From NCBI GenBank assembly GCA_030539275.1, contig JAUNSK010000003.1, forward strand, positions 128,263 through 192,262: a DNA stretch of 64,000 bases, written 5' to 3'. A model generated the notes under the pieces. The model did not search any database. It was not told the DNA's origin and was given only the letters and a program-made list of their open reading frames with translations. The position numbers and the translations under genes were made by a program. Below, in pieces: positions 27,101-34,773 of this stretch. How positions within the stretch are numbered: the first letter of the stretch is position 1; each line of letters opens with the position of its first letter. The DNA comes from Oscillospiraceae bacterium (GTDB lineage: Bacteria; Bacillota; Clostridia; Oscillospirales; Ruminococcaceae).

Positions 27101-27416
27101 CAATACACTGGGCAGCCCACGCACTGTCTGCTTCTGCCCATGCAAAGTCATCACATGAAAGAATAGTGCCGTGATTTGTCCAGTTTTTCATATCGGTCGA
27201 TGAATAGCACTGCCAGTCAGGCATAGTAAAGTATGTAGAGCCGTCTGCATCATGACCGGTATAGACATAACAGGTATTATTGTATACCATTGGTGCCGGA
27301 TCAGAAGTATAAATAGTCTGGACTATCGGATTTTCAGCATGACAGACATATGCTCCGACGCCGCAGGCCGCCGTCAGTCCGACTGCTGCTGCAATAACCG
27401 GAATAAAACGTTTCAA
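24192..27416 (-). CDS. Multimodular cellulosomal enzyme: GH43-CBM6-CBM-dockerin-SGNH esterase
   Basis: 1074 residues, secreted (signal peptide about 1-27). Modules: GH43 (about 30-330) with catalytic base in SDPAPM, the DYIDPTVY aspartate and YEEGPW acid; CBM6 (about 333-460) starting QAETMSWESG; a CBM4/9/22-like beta sandwich (about 480-635) starting FHCTFESG; type I dockerin (about 638-705) with two Ca-loops, GDINYDGKVD and ADVDKNSKAE; SGNH esterase (about 745-925) with GGSITEG, SVND and DEYHPH blocks; and an unassigned C-terminal beta domain. The activity is probably arabinofuranosidase/xylosidase plus acetyl-xylan deacetylation. An internal dockerin places enzymes on both sides of the scaffold anchor. 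Start is TTG, seven bases after AAGGAGG. Confidence 0.92.
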   Translation of the reverse strand: MKRFIPVIAAAVGLTAACGVGAYVCHAENPIVQTIYTSDPAPMVYNNTCYVYTGHDADGSTYFTMPDWQCYSSTDMKNWTNHGTILSCDDFAWAEADSAWAAQCIERNGKFYMYVTLVPAAGGGRAIGVAVADSPEGPFKDALGKPLCGPNWDYIDPTVYIDDNDQAYLYFGNPQPYYVKLNEDMISYTGQINKINLTTSGFGTRSEGDDRHKTLYEEGPWFYKRGSLYYLMYAASGIPENICYSTSSSPEGPWTYRGEIMGSGGGSFTNHSGVCDYKGKSYFFYHNGLLPGGGGFTRSVAVEEFSYNADGSIPKIARTEDGPKQISYLNPYKKTQAETMSWESGIETEKCSSGGINIANIENGDYVKLSGVDFSTGADSFTISAASNTSGGAIELHLDSISGPIIGVCNITGTDGWQSWKTFTTPVSGAKGTHDLFMRFSGSSGYLFNADWWQFGGVSSTEPGTDNPDGPGVTDPDNNDYIFHCTFESGKESFTGRGAATVAASSKEAYNGTGSLFVSGRTAAWNGASLALNETQFVPGKTYSFSADVMQNTQTSETFFMKLQYVDSNGDTNYSQVAQGSSMSGSWVQLANSGYTIPADATELNLYIETESSDTDFYVDEAIGAKEGTQVAGPAEKILTKGDINYDGKVDILDVCLGRNRVLEGFKDQSEKLAADVDKNSKAEVKDIQLLQSFVMGIIDEFPVPDNIWDTYQETASPQMQQFYANSIYQMGNTSRLWDKVAKAQSGQNVTVAYLGGSITEGNHLDTCYANRSYNYFKDTFGTGNNVKYINAGLSGTSSVVGLMRAQNDILNAKPDVIFLEFSVNDHPEDIYKKSYESLVKQCLSQENAPAVIILINRAKGGYSMQTQMAAIGKNYNVPVISMDNALTKAFDSGLLKKEDYYTDEYHPHADGCKLISDCISYFYRQALKTENASDTYVIPSTTVYGSEYSTATMASLSELKNLNTGSFKTDNSYNRFPYGFTFQKNSANTPMTFTTQGKGIFIVFKSNQNSSLGTLNVTVNGKKSSINGNKLYAWGGPDADLAYIQNTSGTLDVSISMDNASSDFTIWGIGVIK

Positions 27417-27652
27417 AAAAATTCCTCCTTGTATTAAGTGGTTAATCTACAATTTATCATTTGTCATCATTTGTATTTAAATGATAACATAATTGTATGA
27501 ATATCATCAACCCACATTATACATAAAAAGTAGATAAAATAAACATATCTTTTGAATAAAGTTTATGGCTTATAGTATAAGTTATAAAAAATTATAATAA
27601 AAATTAAAATATGATAAGTTTTTTCTGGGTTTCTGATATTCCCGGACAGGAA
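27417..27652. other. AT-rich intergenic region upstream of the cellulosomal enzyme
   Basis: No coding sequence or structured RNA recognised. It contains the AAGGAGG site at 27424-27430 for the enzyme gene. A partial dyad (ATCATTTGTCATCATTTG and an inverted ATTTAAATGAT) near 27457-27487 could be an operator; no consensus promoter stands out. Confidence 0.4.
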
Positions 27653-27695
27653 AACAGCGTACCTCCGTGTCAGTATGACCTGAGTGTACGCTGTT
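27653..27695. terminator. Terminator hairpin
   Basis: AACAGCGTAC pairs with GTACGCTGTT. The better T-tract is on the plus strand, but by position it most likely ends the minus-strand metal-binding lipoprotein gene at 27761. Confidence 0.65.
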
Positions 27696-27760
27696 ATTTT
27701 TATTGGTATATATGTGTTATTCAGTTGTTATAAGATCAGGACACTTATAAAAGTATTAAA

Positions 27761-28759
27761 TCAGTCCAGTGCTTCTTTAAGCACTTCAAGATTTTTGCTC
27801 ATAACAGACAGATAAGTTACTCCGTTTTTAATATCATCCGAGTTTGTGGTCTGCATTGAATCAAGTGCGAGAATTTTCCGGTTTTTATCGTTTGAGTTTG
27901 AGATGATAGTCTGAGCGATCTTGCTGCTGGTTTTTTCTGTTGTCATAACATGACTGAGTCCCAGTTCGTTGAGTTTGCCTGCAAGGAATGCTATAGTATT
28001 AAAGCTTGCTTCTGTTTCAGCAGAGCAGCCAACGAAAGCTGCGTAATAATCGATATTGTAGTCATCAGTCATGTAACGGAACGGGAACCTGTCTCCGAAC
28101 AGGAGTGTTTTATGTTTTGCTTTGTCAACGGCTGTTTTGTATTCATTGTCGAGAGTCCTGAGCTCACTTATATACTTGTCTGCATTTTCTTTATAATTAT
28201 CTGCATTCCTTATATCAATTTCGCAAAGTGAATCGGATATTGATTTACAGATTATCTCAGCATTTCTTATTGAAAGCCATACATGCTCGTCATTTTCGAT
28301 CTCCTCAGCGGAGTCTTCATCCTCATGTTCTTCTGCCTGCATTCCTTCTACAACTTCTTCTGATTTTACGTTGTCACCGAGCACATCCAGAAGATTTATA
28401 ACTTTCATATTTTTATTTACACTGGATTTCAGTGCATCGTCAACCCAGACATCAGATTCGCCTCCGACATATATAAAAAGGTCACAGTCCGAGATCTTTG
28501 CAACATCTTCAACAGATGGCTGGTAGCTGTGAAGATCAGTGCCGTTATTGAGAAGAAGTGTAATTTCAGCATTATCCTGATTTTCACCGATAATCTGTTT
28601 TGCCCAGTCATATTCCGGAAATATGGTTGCAACTACAGATAGTTTGTCGCTGCCCTGCGAACCCTGATTACTGCTTTTGATTGTGCTGTCTTCTTTACAT
28701 CCTGTAAGACTAAAAAGTGCTATTGCAGCAGTCATTGCTGCACAGATTAAACGTTTCAT
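27761..28759 (-). CDS. Metal ABC transporter substrate-binding lipoprotein (ZnuA/AdcA-like)
   Basis: 332 residues. A lipoprotein signal peptide ends in LFSLTGC. The rest matches cluster A-I metal-binding proteins: VVATIFPEYDWAKQI, a first histidine in TDLHSYQPS, FIYVGGESDVW, an acidic His/Glu/Asp loop (about 140-160) before DEHVWLSIRNA, LLFGDRFPFRYM and the closing ALDSMQTT. The acidic loop before the second histidine suggests zinc (ZnuA), though iron or manganese cannot be excluded. It follows a Fur-family regulator gene on the same strand (74-bp gap). No cognate permease or ATPase gene is in the window, so it must pair with a transporter encoded elsewhere. Confidence 0.9.
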   Translation of the reverse strand: MKRLICAAMTAAIALFSLTGCKEDSTIKSSNQGSQGSDKLSVVATIFPEYDWAKQIIGENQDNAEITLLLNNGTDLHSYQPSVEDVAKISDCDLFIYVGGESDVWVDDALKSSVNKNMKVINLLDVLGDNVKSEEVVEGMQAEEHEDEDSAEEIENDEHVWLSIRNAEIICKSISDSLCEIDIRNADNYKENADKYISELRTLDNEYKTAVDKAKHKTLLFGDRFPFRYMTDDYNIDYYAAFVGCSAETEASFNTIAFLAGKLNELGLSHVMTTEKTSSKIAQTIISNSNDKNRKILALDSMQTTNSDDIKNGVTYLSVMSKNLEVLKEALD

Positions 28760-28833
28760 TAATAAGAACCTCCGTTATTTGTTATAAACATATTTATTAT
28801 CTGGTAATCATGGGCGCCTTTTAAGCGTGTCAG

Positions 28834-29262
28834 TTAAATATATGTCGTACTGCTGCATGCATCACATATTCCGTAAAATACAGTCTGCTGAAGATCAACG
28901 CTGAAGTTATGTTTAGTCAGAAGAAGATGAGAAATATCATTGAGCTCGTTGCTCTGTATATGAATAAGTCTTCCGCACAGCTTGCACTTGCAGTGAAAAC
29001 AGTTGACTTCATGGCAGACCTTCTGTTCTCCGATATACTCATAGCATGCGCTGCTTGTTTCATCAATGATATATTTACGGACAATTCCTTCATCTGTCAT
29101 TCTTTCGAGATGTCTGTAAAGAGTAGCTGTTCCGATCGCTTTGCCGCTTCTTTCGAAATATTCTTTCAGATCATTTACTGTAACATGTACATGTGGTATA
29201 GTTTCAAGATATGTTATCAGTTCTCTTAACTGTTTTGTTTTATACTGTCCTTTCGATTCCAA
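28834..29262 (-). CDS. Fur-family metalloregulator
   Basis: 142 residues. N-terminal winged helix with YLETIPHVHVTVNDLKEYF, then TATLYRHLERMTDEGIV; C-terminal metal/dimer domain with CHEVNCFHCKCKLCGRLIH and a final GICDAC, giving two CxxC pairs for structural zinc. The start is TTG, eight bases after AGGAGG. Its promoter is flanked by two perfect copies of a Fur box, so it is autoregulated together with the metal-binding lipoprotein downstream. Zur would suit the ZnuA-like neighbour, but the boxes read like Fur boxes, so the metal specificity is open. Confidence 0.93.
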   Translation of the reverse strand: MESKGQYKTKQLRELITYLETIPHVHVTVNDLKEYFERSGKAIGTATLYRHLERMTDEGIVRKYIIDETSSACYEYIGEQKVCHEVNCFHCKCKLCGRLIHIQSNELNDISHLLLTKHNFSVDLQQTVFYGICDACSSTTYI

Positions 29263-29278
29263 GAATAATGCCTCCTGA

Positions 29279-29300
29279 TTTGATAATCATTTTCAATTTA
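29279..29300 (-). promoter_or_regulatory. Fur box 1
   Basis: Minus strand TTGAAAATGATTATCAAAT, containing TGAAAATGATTATCA, 14 of 15 bases of the 7-1-7 Fur consensus TGATAATNATTATCA. It lies just downstream of the -10 box. Confidence 0.8.
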
Positions 29301-29328
29301 TTATACATTATGTTATCTATATTGTCAA
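29300..29328 (-). promoter_or_regulatory. Sigma-A promoter of the fur-znuA-like operon
   Basis: Minus strand TTGACA (29328-29323), 17-bp spacer, TATAAT (29305-29300): consensus in both boxes, bracketed by the two Fur boxes. Confidence 0.85.
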
Positions 29329-29334
29329 TATGAA

Positions 29335-29357
29335 TTTGATTATCATTTTCAATTTTT
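29335..29357 (-). promoter_or_regulatory. Fur box 2
   Basis: Minus strand TTGAAAATGATAATCAAAT, a near copy of box 1, immediately upstream of the -35 box. The two boxes are about 57 bp apart, so bound dimers would bracket RNA polymerase. Confidence 0.78.
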
Positions 29358-29430
29358 AATGAAAGTTCAGTAAATATAATATCATTATTGACTGAGTTTG
29401 TAATAAATAACAAATAAAACGAAAATAAAT

Positions 29431-29458
29431 AAAAAAAATGCAGCTGTTTTCAGCTGCA
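29431..29458 (-). terminator. Terminator of the permease-gapN operon
   Basis: Minus strand TGCAGCTG-AAAA-CAGCTGCA followed by eight T residues. Confidence 0.9.
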
Positions 29459-29482
29459 GAAGATTTTAGCAAAGGTATACGG

Positions 29483-30946
29483 TTACAGGTTAATATTTAT
29501 GATCGTTGCCTTAGGTCTGGTCATGGATTCTATTGAGTATTTGATTCCCTGGGTTCCCATTCCTGATGCCTTAACGCCGAGGAAAGGGAAGTGATCAGGT
29601 CCGCGTTCTGTTTTGTTGTTTACCTGGACTGTTCCGACCTCAAGCTTGTCAGCAACATAAAAGGCATCATTAATATTGTTTGTAAAAACAGAGCTCTGAA
29701 GACCGTATTCTGATTCGTTGGCTATTTTTATAGCTTCATCCTTGTCATGTACTCTTATCACCGGAACAACCGGTCCGAACGGTTCTTCCCACGCCAGACG
29801 CATATCTAAGGTAACGTAGTCAAAAAGGGTAGGCTCAACAAGATTTCCTGTCCTGCTTCCTCCGGCGATGAGCTTTGCTCCTTTTTGTTTTGCATCATCG
29901 ATAAGTCCGCAGACAAAGTCTGCGGACTTTGTACTGATAAGAGGAACAACATCAAGTGCTTCATGTTCGAGGGGGTTTCCGACTTTGAGATCCAGTATCT
30001 TATTACGAAGGAGTTCAACTAGCTTATCCGCAACTGTATCTATAACAATGATACGTTTTACGGCTGTACATCTCTGTCCGGAGTAAGAAAAAGCTCCGGC
30101 TACTATCTGACCTGCTGTCATTTCAAGATCTGCATCGGCAAGTACAATAGCTGCATCCTTGCCCCCAAGCTCCATAAGTGCCGGTACCATTTCTGTGATC
30201 TTCGAAATATGCCTGCCTATTTCTGTGCTACCTGTGAAGTTTATAAAGTCTACATCCTTATGCGTAGTAATATAATCACCTATTTCGCTGCCCTTACCCG
30301 TTACAGTGTTAAGAACACCGTCAGGAATTCCTGCGTGCTGAAATAGTCTTGCAAGATAGAGTCCTGAAAGGCTGCCCTGTGTTGCAGGTTTAAGAACGAC
30401 AGTATTACCTGCTACAAGTGCCGGAGCTATTTTCGATACTGACAGATTTACCGGATAGTTAAACGGAGATATTGCAAGAACAACTCCGAGCGGTTCTCTT
30501 TTTACTACGGAGATCTTATTGTTCTTAAAGCCCGGGAAGCTGTCACCAGGTAAGCTTTCACCGGTGATATTTTTGCCGCTGTCTGCTGTAAAACGAAGAA
30601 AATCAGCTGTTCTTACGACTTCTGAACGTGCACTCTTATGATCTTTTCCTATTTCAAGGATCAGAAGATTTGCGATCTCTTCCTGATTTTCTATCAGCAG
30701 ATCTGCTGCAGCATTGAGGATTTCCGCACGTTCACTAACAGTTTTTATGCGCCATGCATCCTGTGCATTTCTTGCAGCTTCCATTGCTTCATCGACTTCT
30801 CCGGTTGTCATGGCAGGAACACGCCCGACTATGCTGTCGTCGAGCGGTGAACGTATTTCTATAAATCTGCCGCTTGTACTGTCCTTCCATTCACCGTTTA
30901 CAAGATTTCGGAATGATTTTTCTTCACTTCTTATTACACTGAACAT
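29483..30946 (-). CDS. gapN: NADP-dependent glyceraldehyde-3-phosphate dehydrogenase (GapN)
   Basis: 487 residues, aldehyde dehydrogenase superfamily. Non-phosphorylating GapN oxidises glyceraldehyde 3-phosphate directly to 3-phosphoglycerate and makes NADPH. Seen: ISPFNYPVN with the catalytic Asn, LKPATQG, FTGSTEIG, the general-base Glu in MELGGKDAAIVL, the nucleophile Cys in YSGQRCTAVKR, and EEPFGPVVPV. The C-terminal segment NNKTERGPDHFPFLGVKASG is specific to the GapN branch. GGAGG lies seven bases before the ATG. The 5' end overlaps the small TauE/SafE gene by 23 bp, placing it in that operon. Assignment is firm. Confidence 0.95.
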   Translation of the reverse strand: MFSVIRSEEKSFRNLVNGEWKDSTSGRFIEIRSPLDDSIVGRVPAMTTGEVDEAMEAARNAQDAWRIKTVSERAEILNAAADLLIENQEEIANLLILEIGKDHKSARSEVVRTADFLRFTADSGKNITGESLPGDSFPGFKNNKISVVKREPLGVVLAISPFNYPVNLSVSKIAPALVAGNTVVLKPATQGSLSGLYLARLFQHAGIPDGVLNTVTGKGSEIGDYITTHKDVDFINFTGSTEIGRHISKITEMVPALMELGGKDAAIVLADADLEMTAGQIVAGAFSYSGQRCTAVKRIIVIDTVADKLVELLRNKILDLKVGNPLEHEALDVVPLISTKSADFVCGLIDDAKQKGAKLIAGGSRTGNLVEPTLFDYVTLDMRLAWEEPFGPVVPVIRVHDKDEAIKIANESEYGLQSSVFTNNINDAFYVADKLEVGTVQVNNKTERGPDHFPFLGVKASGMGTQGIKYSIESMTRPKATIININL

Positions 30947-31343
30947 TATTATTGCCTCCGGATAAATTAAGATTTTTATCAGATTTTTTTGACTTTGAAA
31001 AAATGTCCTTTAAACCTGCAAATATTATAAATACAGCGAATACCTTTCTCAGCCACTGGTTATCCAGTGCATGAGCCACATAAAATCCGGCTACGACCGC
31101 CACAGCCCCGATTGCAGAACAGATAAGCGCAGTCTTTATATCTATCATTTTGTTTTTAATATGAAGTATCACTGCAAGGATAGTTATTGGTATGAAAAAA
31201 AGAAGGTTGATGCCCTGTGCGCCCTTCTGGGCAGTTTCAGTAAACAAAGCAAGGTATACTACCAGAACAAAACCTCCGCCAAGTCCCATTGAAGCAAGTA
31301 TACCTGCTGCAAATCCTACCAGAGACGAAAAAAAGAAATTCAT
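30924..31343 (-). CDS. TauE/SafE family half-permease, second subunit
   Basis: 139 residues, about four membrane helices. The N-terminal GFAAGILASMGLGGGFVLV is the TauE/SafE repeat signature; the C-terminus ends in a soluble Lys/Asn-rich tail. TauE/SafE exporters (sulfite, sulfonates and related anions) usually have about 250 residues with two such repeats in one chain; here each repeat is its own gene. The start overlaps the stop of the other half (ATGA), so the two are co-translated, probably as an obligate heterodimer. It runs into gapN. Substrate unknown. Confidence 0.87.
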   Translation of the reverse strand: MNFFFSSLVGFAAGILASMGLGGGFVLVVYLALFTETAQKGAQGINLLFFIPITILAVILHIKNKMIDIKTALICSAIGAVAVVAGFYVAHALDNQWLRKVFAVFIIFAGLKDIFSKSKKSDKNLNLSGGNNNVQCNKK

Positions 31344-31705
31344 GAGAACAACATCACCGTCCCTGATACAGCAAGTATCAGACCGAAGAGACGGTGAAGC
31401 TTGTCTGTTTTTATTTTTTTAAGGACAAACGTTCCGAGTACAGCACCGCATAATCCTCCGGGTACAAACATAAGTCCGTTTTTGTATTCAATATGTCCGT
31501 ATACTGCATAAAAAGCAAAGCTTATTATACTCATGACCAGTATCATAAGAGTAGCGCTGGCGTGAGCTTTACGTTCATCTCCTATAAGATTTCTCAGAAA
31601 CATTACTGCAACTACACCGCCGCCGCTTCCGAACAGACCATTGAGAAATCCGCTTATAACTCCTGCAGCTGTCAGCTTTACCGGCCGTTTATTATTTTCA
31701 TCCAC
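31340..31705 (-). CDS. TauE/SafE family half-permease, first subunit
   Basis: 121 residues, about four membrane helices, with GVISGFLNGLFGSGGGVVAV as the family repeat signature. The likely start is GTG at 31705 after GCGGAG. It is the first gene of a three-gene minus-strand operon ending in gapN. Together with the overlapping 139-residue protein it reconstitutes a normal-sized TauE/SafE transporter of about 260 residues. There is no frameshift scar; the junction is a clean ATGA overlap. Confidence 0.87.
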   Translation of the reverse strand: MDENNKRPVKLTAAGVISGFLNGLFGSGGGVVAVMFLRNLIGDERKAHASATLMILVMSIISFAFYAVYGHIEYKNGLMFVPGGLCGAVLGTFVLKKIKTDKLHRLFGLILAVSGTVMLFS

Positions 31706-31947
31706 ATACTCCGCACCTTTCGTATTTTAATATCAGGTATTGTTTCACATTCATGTCCGGATTATGTGTTTTTAGTATTGCTGTCTTAAAAAAGAAAGAA
31801 ATAAAATTTTAAAAAAAACAGATAAAGGTATTTAATAATTATTTATTGTATATTACACCATATGGGATAAGATAATATATATGGAAAATATACCATTTTT
31901 GTAATAAAAAAATTATATGAAAATTGAAATAAATTCACAAAAAATAT

Positions 31948-31976
31948 TGAATATTGTTAATTAATATGGTATAATA
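31948..31976 (+). promoter_or_regulatory. Sigma-A promoter with long leader before the GNAT gene
   Basis: TTGAAT (31948-31953), a 17-bp spacer and TATAAT (31971-31976). Transcription would begin near 31983, about 460 bases before the GNAT start. The 31706-31947 stretch before it is AT-rich with nothing else recognised. Confidence 0.65.
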
Positions 31977-31982
31977 ACTTCA

Positions 31983-32443
31983 ATAGGTCTCATATGAAAG
32001 TTTCTTATGGGACATGCTTATAAGGGGGATGATAGTTTTTCAGTATTTTATGATTTCTGATCCGGCGTTTAATAATATGTGGATATCAACGACGACCGAC
32101 AATATTTATCTTATTAACATAACATACACAACCTCACCAATACTTTTTATCAATGATGTATGATGTTCTGCTTCATAAAAGTTCACAGCACCAAAAGCTT
32201 AACATAAACAAACACGATAAGATAAAAAGTAATTCATACTAAAACTTCAGAAATAATTTTTGTGAATACATAACATTGAAGTAATTATATCCACACAGAT
32301 TCTTTGCGTAAATTATGCATGATAGAAGAGTGATGAAAGAATTTAGTTTGAGGAAAACAGTCCTGTTTGGCATATCTGTTTTATGCCTTTTCTGCAATTT
32401 GTTATGAAAATCACATAATTATTATTTTACGGGGGGTTTAGTT
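31983..32443 (+). other. Long untranslated leader or small RNA region
   Basis: The 5' end can form a hairpin (GTCTCATA with TTATGGGAC, 31987-32013). A 44-codon frame opens at ATG 32029 directly after AAGGGGG and ends at 32163, but the ribosome site is too close and the peptide has no recognisable features. No known riboswitch or terminator was recognised up to the GGGGGG site before 32444. Confidence 0.35.
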
Positions 32444-32998
32444 ATGAAAGTTAAAACAACAAATACCAAAGTACAAGATAATACACAAGACAATAAAATA
32501 GTTCTCAGGAGGCTTGAGGATTCGGATGTCAGGTTAGTAGAAAAATGGCTTCACGTTTCTCATGTAGCCCAGTGGTATCATGAGCCTTCCGAGTGGATCG
32601 ATGAAATAAAGAAACGTAAAAGTGATTACAGATGGCTGCATCATTTTATTGCTGAGCATGATGGAGTTCCTATAGGTTTCTGTCAGTACTATGAATACCA
32701 GAAAAGCGGTGAGACATGGAATGGAGAAACTGATCCTGACGGAGCATACAGTATAGATTATATGATAGGGGATTCATATTATCTGAACAAAGGTTATGGA
32801 AAAGAAATGGTCAAGCAGCTGATGGAAAAAATAGAGAAGTTATCAGATTCAAAGCGAATCATCGTTCAGCCTGATGAAGAGAATATTGTATCCTGCAATA
32901 CGCTTATATCCTGCGGATTTCAGTTTGACGGAACTGATGAGATCTATGTACTTAACTTTGAATCTGAAAATGACCAGATGGATGATTTTATTTTTTGA
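32444..32998 (+). CDS. GNAT-family N-acetyltransferase, AAC(6')-like
   Basis: 184 residues. After ~18 polar residues the GNAT fold begins at IVLRRLEDSDVRLVEKWLH, followed by HFIAEHDGVPIGFCQYY, YSIDYMIGDSYYLNKGYGKEMVKQLME (acetyl-CoA pyrophosphate loop, about 106-130) and the final NTLISCGFQFDG. The WYHEPSEW and ENxxSCNTL patterns are shared with aminoglycoside 6'-N-acetyltransferase-like GNATs, but most such chromosomal proteins have unknown substrates, so resistance should not be assumed. It is monocistronic, between a long leader and the terminator at 33091. Confidence 0.9.
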   Translation: MKVKTTNTKVQDNTQDNKIVLRRLEDSDVRLVEKWLHVSHVAQWYHEPSEWIDEIKKRKSDYRWLHHFIAEHDGVPIGFCQYYEYQKSGETWNGETDPDGAYSIDYMIGDSYYLNKGYGKEMVKQLMEKIEKLSDSKRIIVQPDEENIVSCNTLISCGFQFDGTDEIYVLNFESENDQMDDFIF

Positions 32999-33312
32999 GA
33001 GAAAATAGAGAAAAGTATAAAAGTATAAAAAAATTTGGGTTAAGAGTTTACCGGACAGTATTAGAAAAAAGAATAATAATTGAATTTGTACAAAAGCGCT
33101 GACGTCAGTATATGATGTCAGCGCTTTTGTATGTATATATCATTTTTTAACAATTATTTTTTTGTATAAAAACATATCTTTCTCACACAATAAAATCATA
33201 TTACATCATTTTGGCATTCTTTTTTCAGTCATATTTTTATCATTGTCTTTATAATGAAATCTGCAAGAAATATGAACTGGGCCAAGAAAGATATATTTGG
33301 AGGTTTATAAAT
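32999..33312. other. Intergenic region between GNAT and sugar importer
   Basis: Contains the terminator at 33091-33129 and an AT-rich stretch with a TATAAT near 33249 that may be the importer promoter; its -35 is not clear. TTTGGAGG is the ribosome site for 33313. Confidence 0.5.
33091..33129 (+). terminator. Terminator after the GNAT gene
   Basis: CAAAAGCGCTGACGTCA pairs with TGATGTCAGCGCTTTTG; T-run within the 3' arm. Confidence 0.88.
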
Positions 33313-34710
33313 ATGAAAATTAAAAAAATTGCTGCAGCAATGCTTTCTGCAGTATTGATGTCGGCAGTTGTGACTGGCTGCGGCAGCAACGGAAGTTCAG
33401 GATCATCAGGCGGACAGTCTGGTTCATCTGCTTCAGGATCTTCACAATCAGCTAATGTCAAATCCATCAGATATCTGAACTTCAAACCTGAAATTGCAGG
33501 AGCATACCAGAAGATCTCTGATGCTTATAAAGAAGAGACCGGAATAGAGGTCATAGTAGATACAGCTGCCAACAACACATATGAACAGACACTGGCAGCA
33601 AAGATGTCAACAAGTGAGGCACCGGCAATATTCCAGATAAACGGACCCAGAGGATATCTGAGCTGGAAGGACTACTGCGCTGATCTTACAGATACCGAAC
33701 TTTACAAGCATCTGACAGACAAGTCACTGGCTGTTATGGCAGATGATAAGGCATATGGTATTCCGTATGTTGTTGAAGGTTATGGAATCATCTATAACAA
33801 CGCAATCATGGAAAAATATTTTCAGTCGGATTTCAAAGGTGTAAACTACAATTCAATGGAAGAGGTCAGGAGCTTCTCAGCACTTAAGGAAGTGGCTGAG
33901 GATATGCAGAGTCATGCATCTGAGCTTGGCATTACAGGTGTATTTGCAAATACTTCTCTGAAATCAGGCGAGGACTGGAGATGGCAGACACACCTTGCAA
34001 ATATTCCGATTTACTATGAATTTACCAAGAATCAGACAGACCTTACAAGTGATGCTGTAAAGCAGATAAAGTTTGAGTATGCTGATAATTACCGTAATAT
34101 TTTTGATCTGTATACTGATAATTCAACAGTTGACAAGAAGCTTCTCGGATCAAAGCTTGTTGATGAATCAATGGCTGAATTTGCTCTGGGACAGTGCGCT
34201 ATGGTACAGAACGGAAACTGGGCATGGGGACAGATAAGTTCAGTTGCAGGAAATGTTGTCAGCGAAAATGATATAAAATATCTTCCGATATATACAGGTA
34301 TCGAAGGTGAGGAAAATCAGGGACTGTGTATAGGAACTGAAAACTTCTACTGTGTAAATGCCAAAGCAAGTGAAGAAGTCCAGAAGGCAGCCGAAGACTT
34401 CCTTTACTGGCTCTACTCATCAGACAAGGGCAAACAGTTTGTAATCAAGGATCTCGGATTTATTCCTCCGTTTGACACATTTACTGAGCAGGAATCACCT
34501 GATGATCCTCTTGCAAAAGAAATAATCAGATGGATGAAAAAAGATAAGATCAATACAATTCCGTGGAACTTCACACTGTTCCCGAGCCAGACTTTCAAGG
34601 ATAATTTCGGATCAGCCCTCCTGCAGTATGCACAGGGAAAAATGACATGGGATCAGGTCAAGGAACTTGTAGTAAATGACTGGTCATCAGAATATGAAGC
34701 AATAGGTTAG
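33313..34710 (+). CDS. Sugar (maltodextrin-type) ABC transporter substrate-binding lipoprotein
   Basis: About 465 residues. The signal peptide MKIKKIAAAMLSAVLMSAVVT ends at a lipobox Cys (VTGCG), followed by a Ser/Gly linker and a family 1 extracellular solute-binding domain (IRYLNFKPEIAGAYQKISDA, then ALGQCAMVQNGNWAWGQI and FLYWLYSSDKGKQFV). The start at 33313, eight bases after GGAGG, gives this clean signal peptide; an upstream in-frame ATG (33211) would bury it. It is first in an operon with two MalF/MalG-like permeases and a MalQ-MalP fusion, which makes malto-oligosaccharides the likely ligand. No ATPase gene is present; a shared MsmX-type ATPase is expected. Confidence 0.92.
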   Translation: MKIKKIAAAMLSAVLMSAVVTGCGSNGSSGSSGGQSGSSASGSSQSANVKSIRYLNFKPEIAGAYQKISDAYKEETGIEVIVDTAANNTYEQTLAAKMSTSEAPAIFQINGPRGYLSWKDYCADLTDTELYKHLTDKSLAVMADDKAYGIPYVVEGYGIIYNNAIMEKYFQSDFKGVNYNSMEEVRSFSALKEVAEDMQSHASELGITGVFANTSLKSGEDWRWQTHLANIPIYYEFTKNQTDLTSDAVKQIKFEYADNYRNIFDLYTDNSTVDKKLLGSKLVDESMAEFALGQCAMVQNGNWAWGQISSVAGNVVSENDIKYLPIYTGIEGEENQGLCIGTENFYCVNAKASEEVQKAAEDFLYWLYSSDKGKQFVIKDLGFIPPFDTFTEQESPDDPLAKEIIRWMKKDKINTIPWNFTLFPSQTFKDNFGSALLQYAQGKMTWDQVKELVVNDWSSEYEAIG

Positions 34711-34728
34711 AGCGCTTAATACAGACTG

Positions 34729-34755
34729 CAGTGCCTCACTTTATGCGGGGCACTG
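34729..34755 (+). terminator. Intercistronic hairpin after the binding-protein gene
   Basis: CAGTGCC pairs with GGCACTG between the binding-protein and permease genes, with no T-tract. It probably protects the upstream message or attenuates read-through, as is common for such operons. Confidence 0.6.
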
Positions 34756-34773
34756 TGTTAAAGGGGAAGAGTT

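Noticed and set aside
32029-32163. A 44-codon small protein gene
   Set aside because: The purine-rich AAGGGGG abuts the ATG with no spacing and the peptide shows no signal, membrane or conserved pattern; mentioned only within the leader entry.
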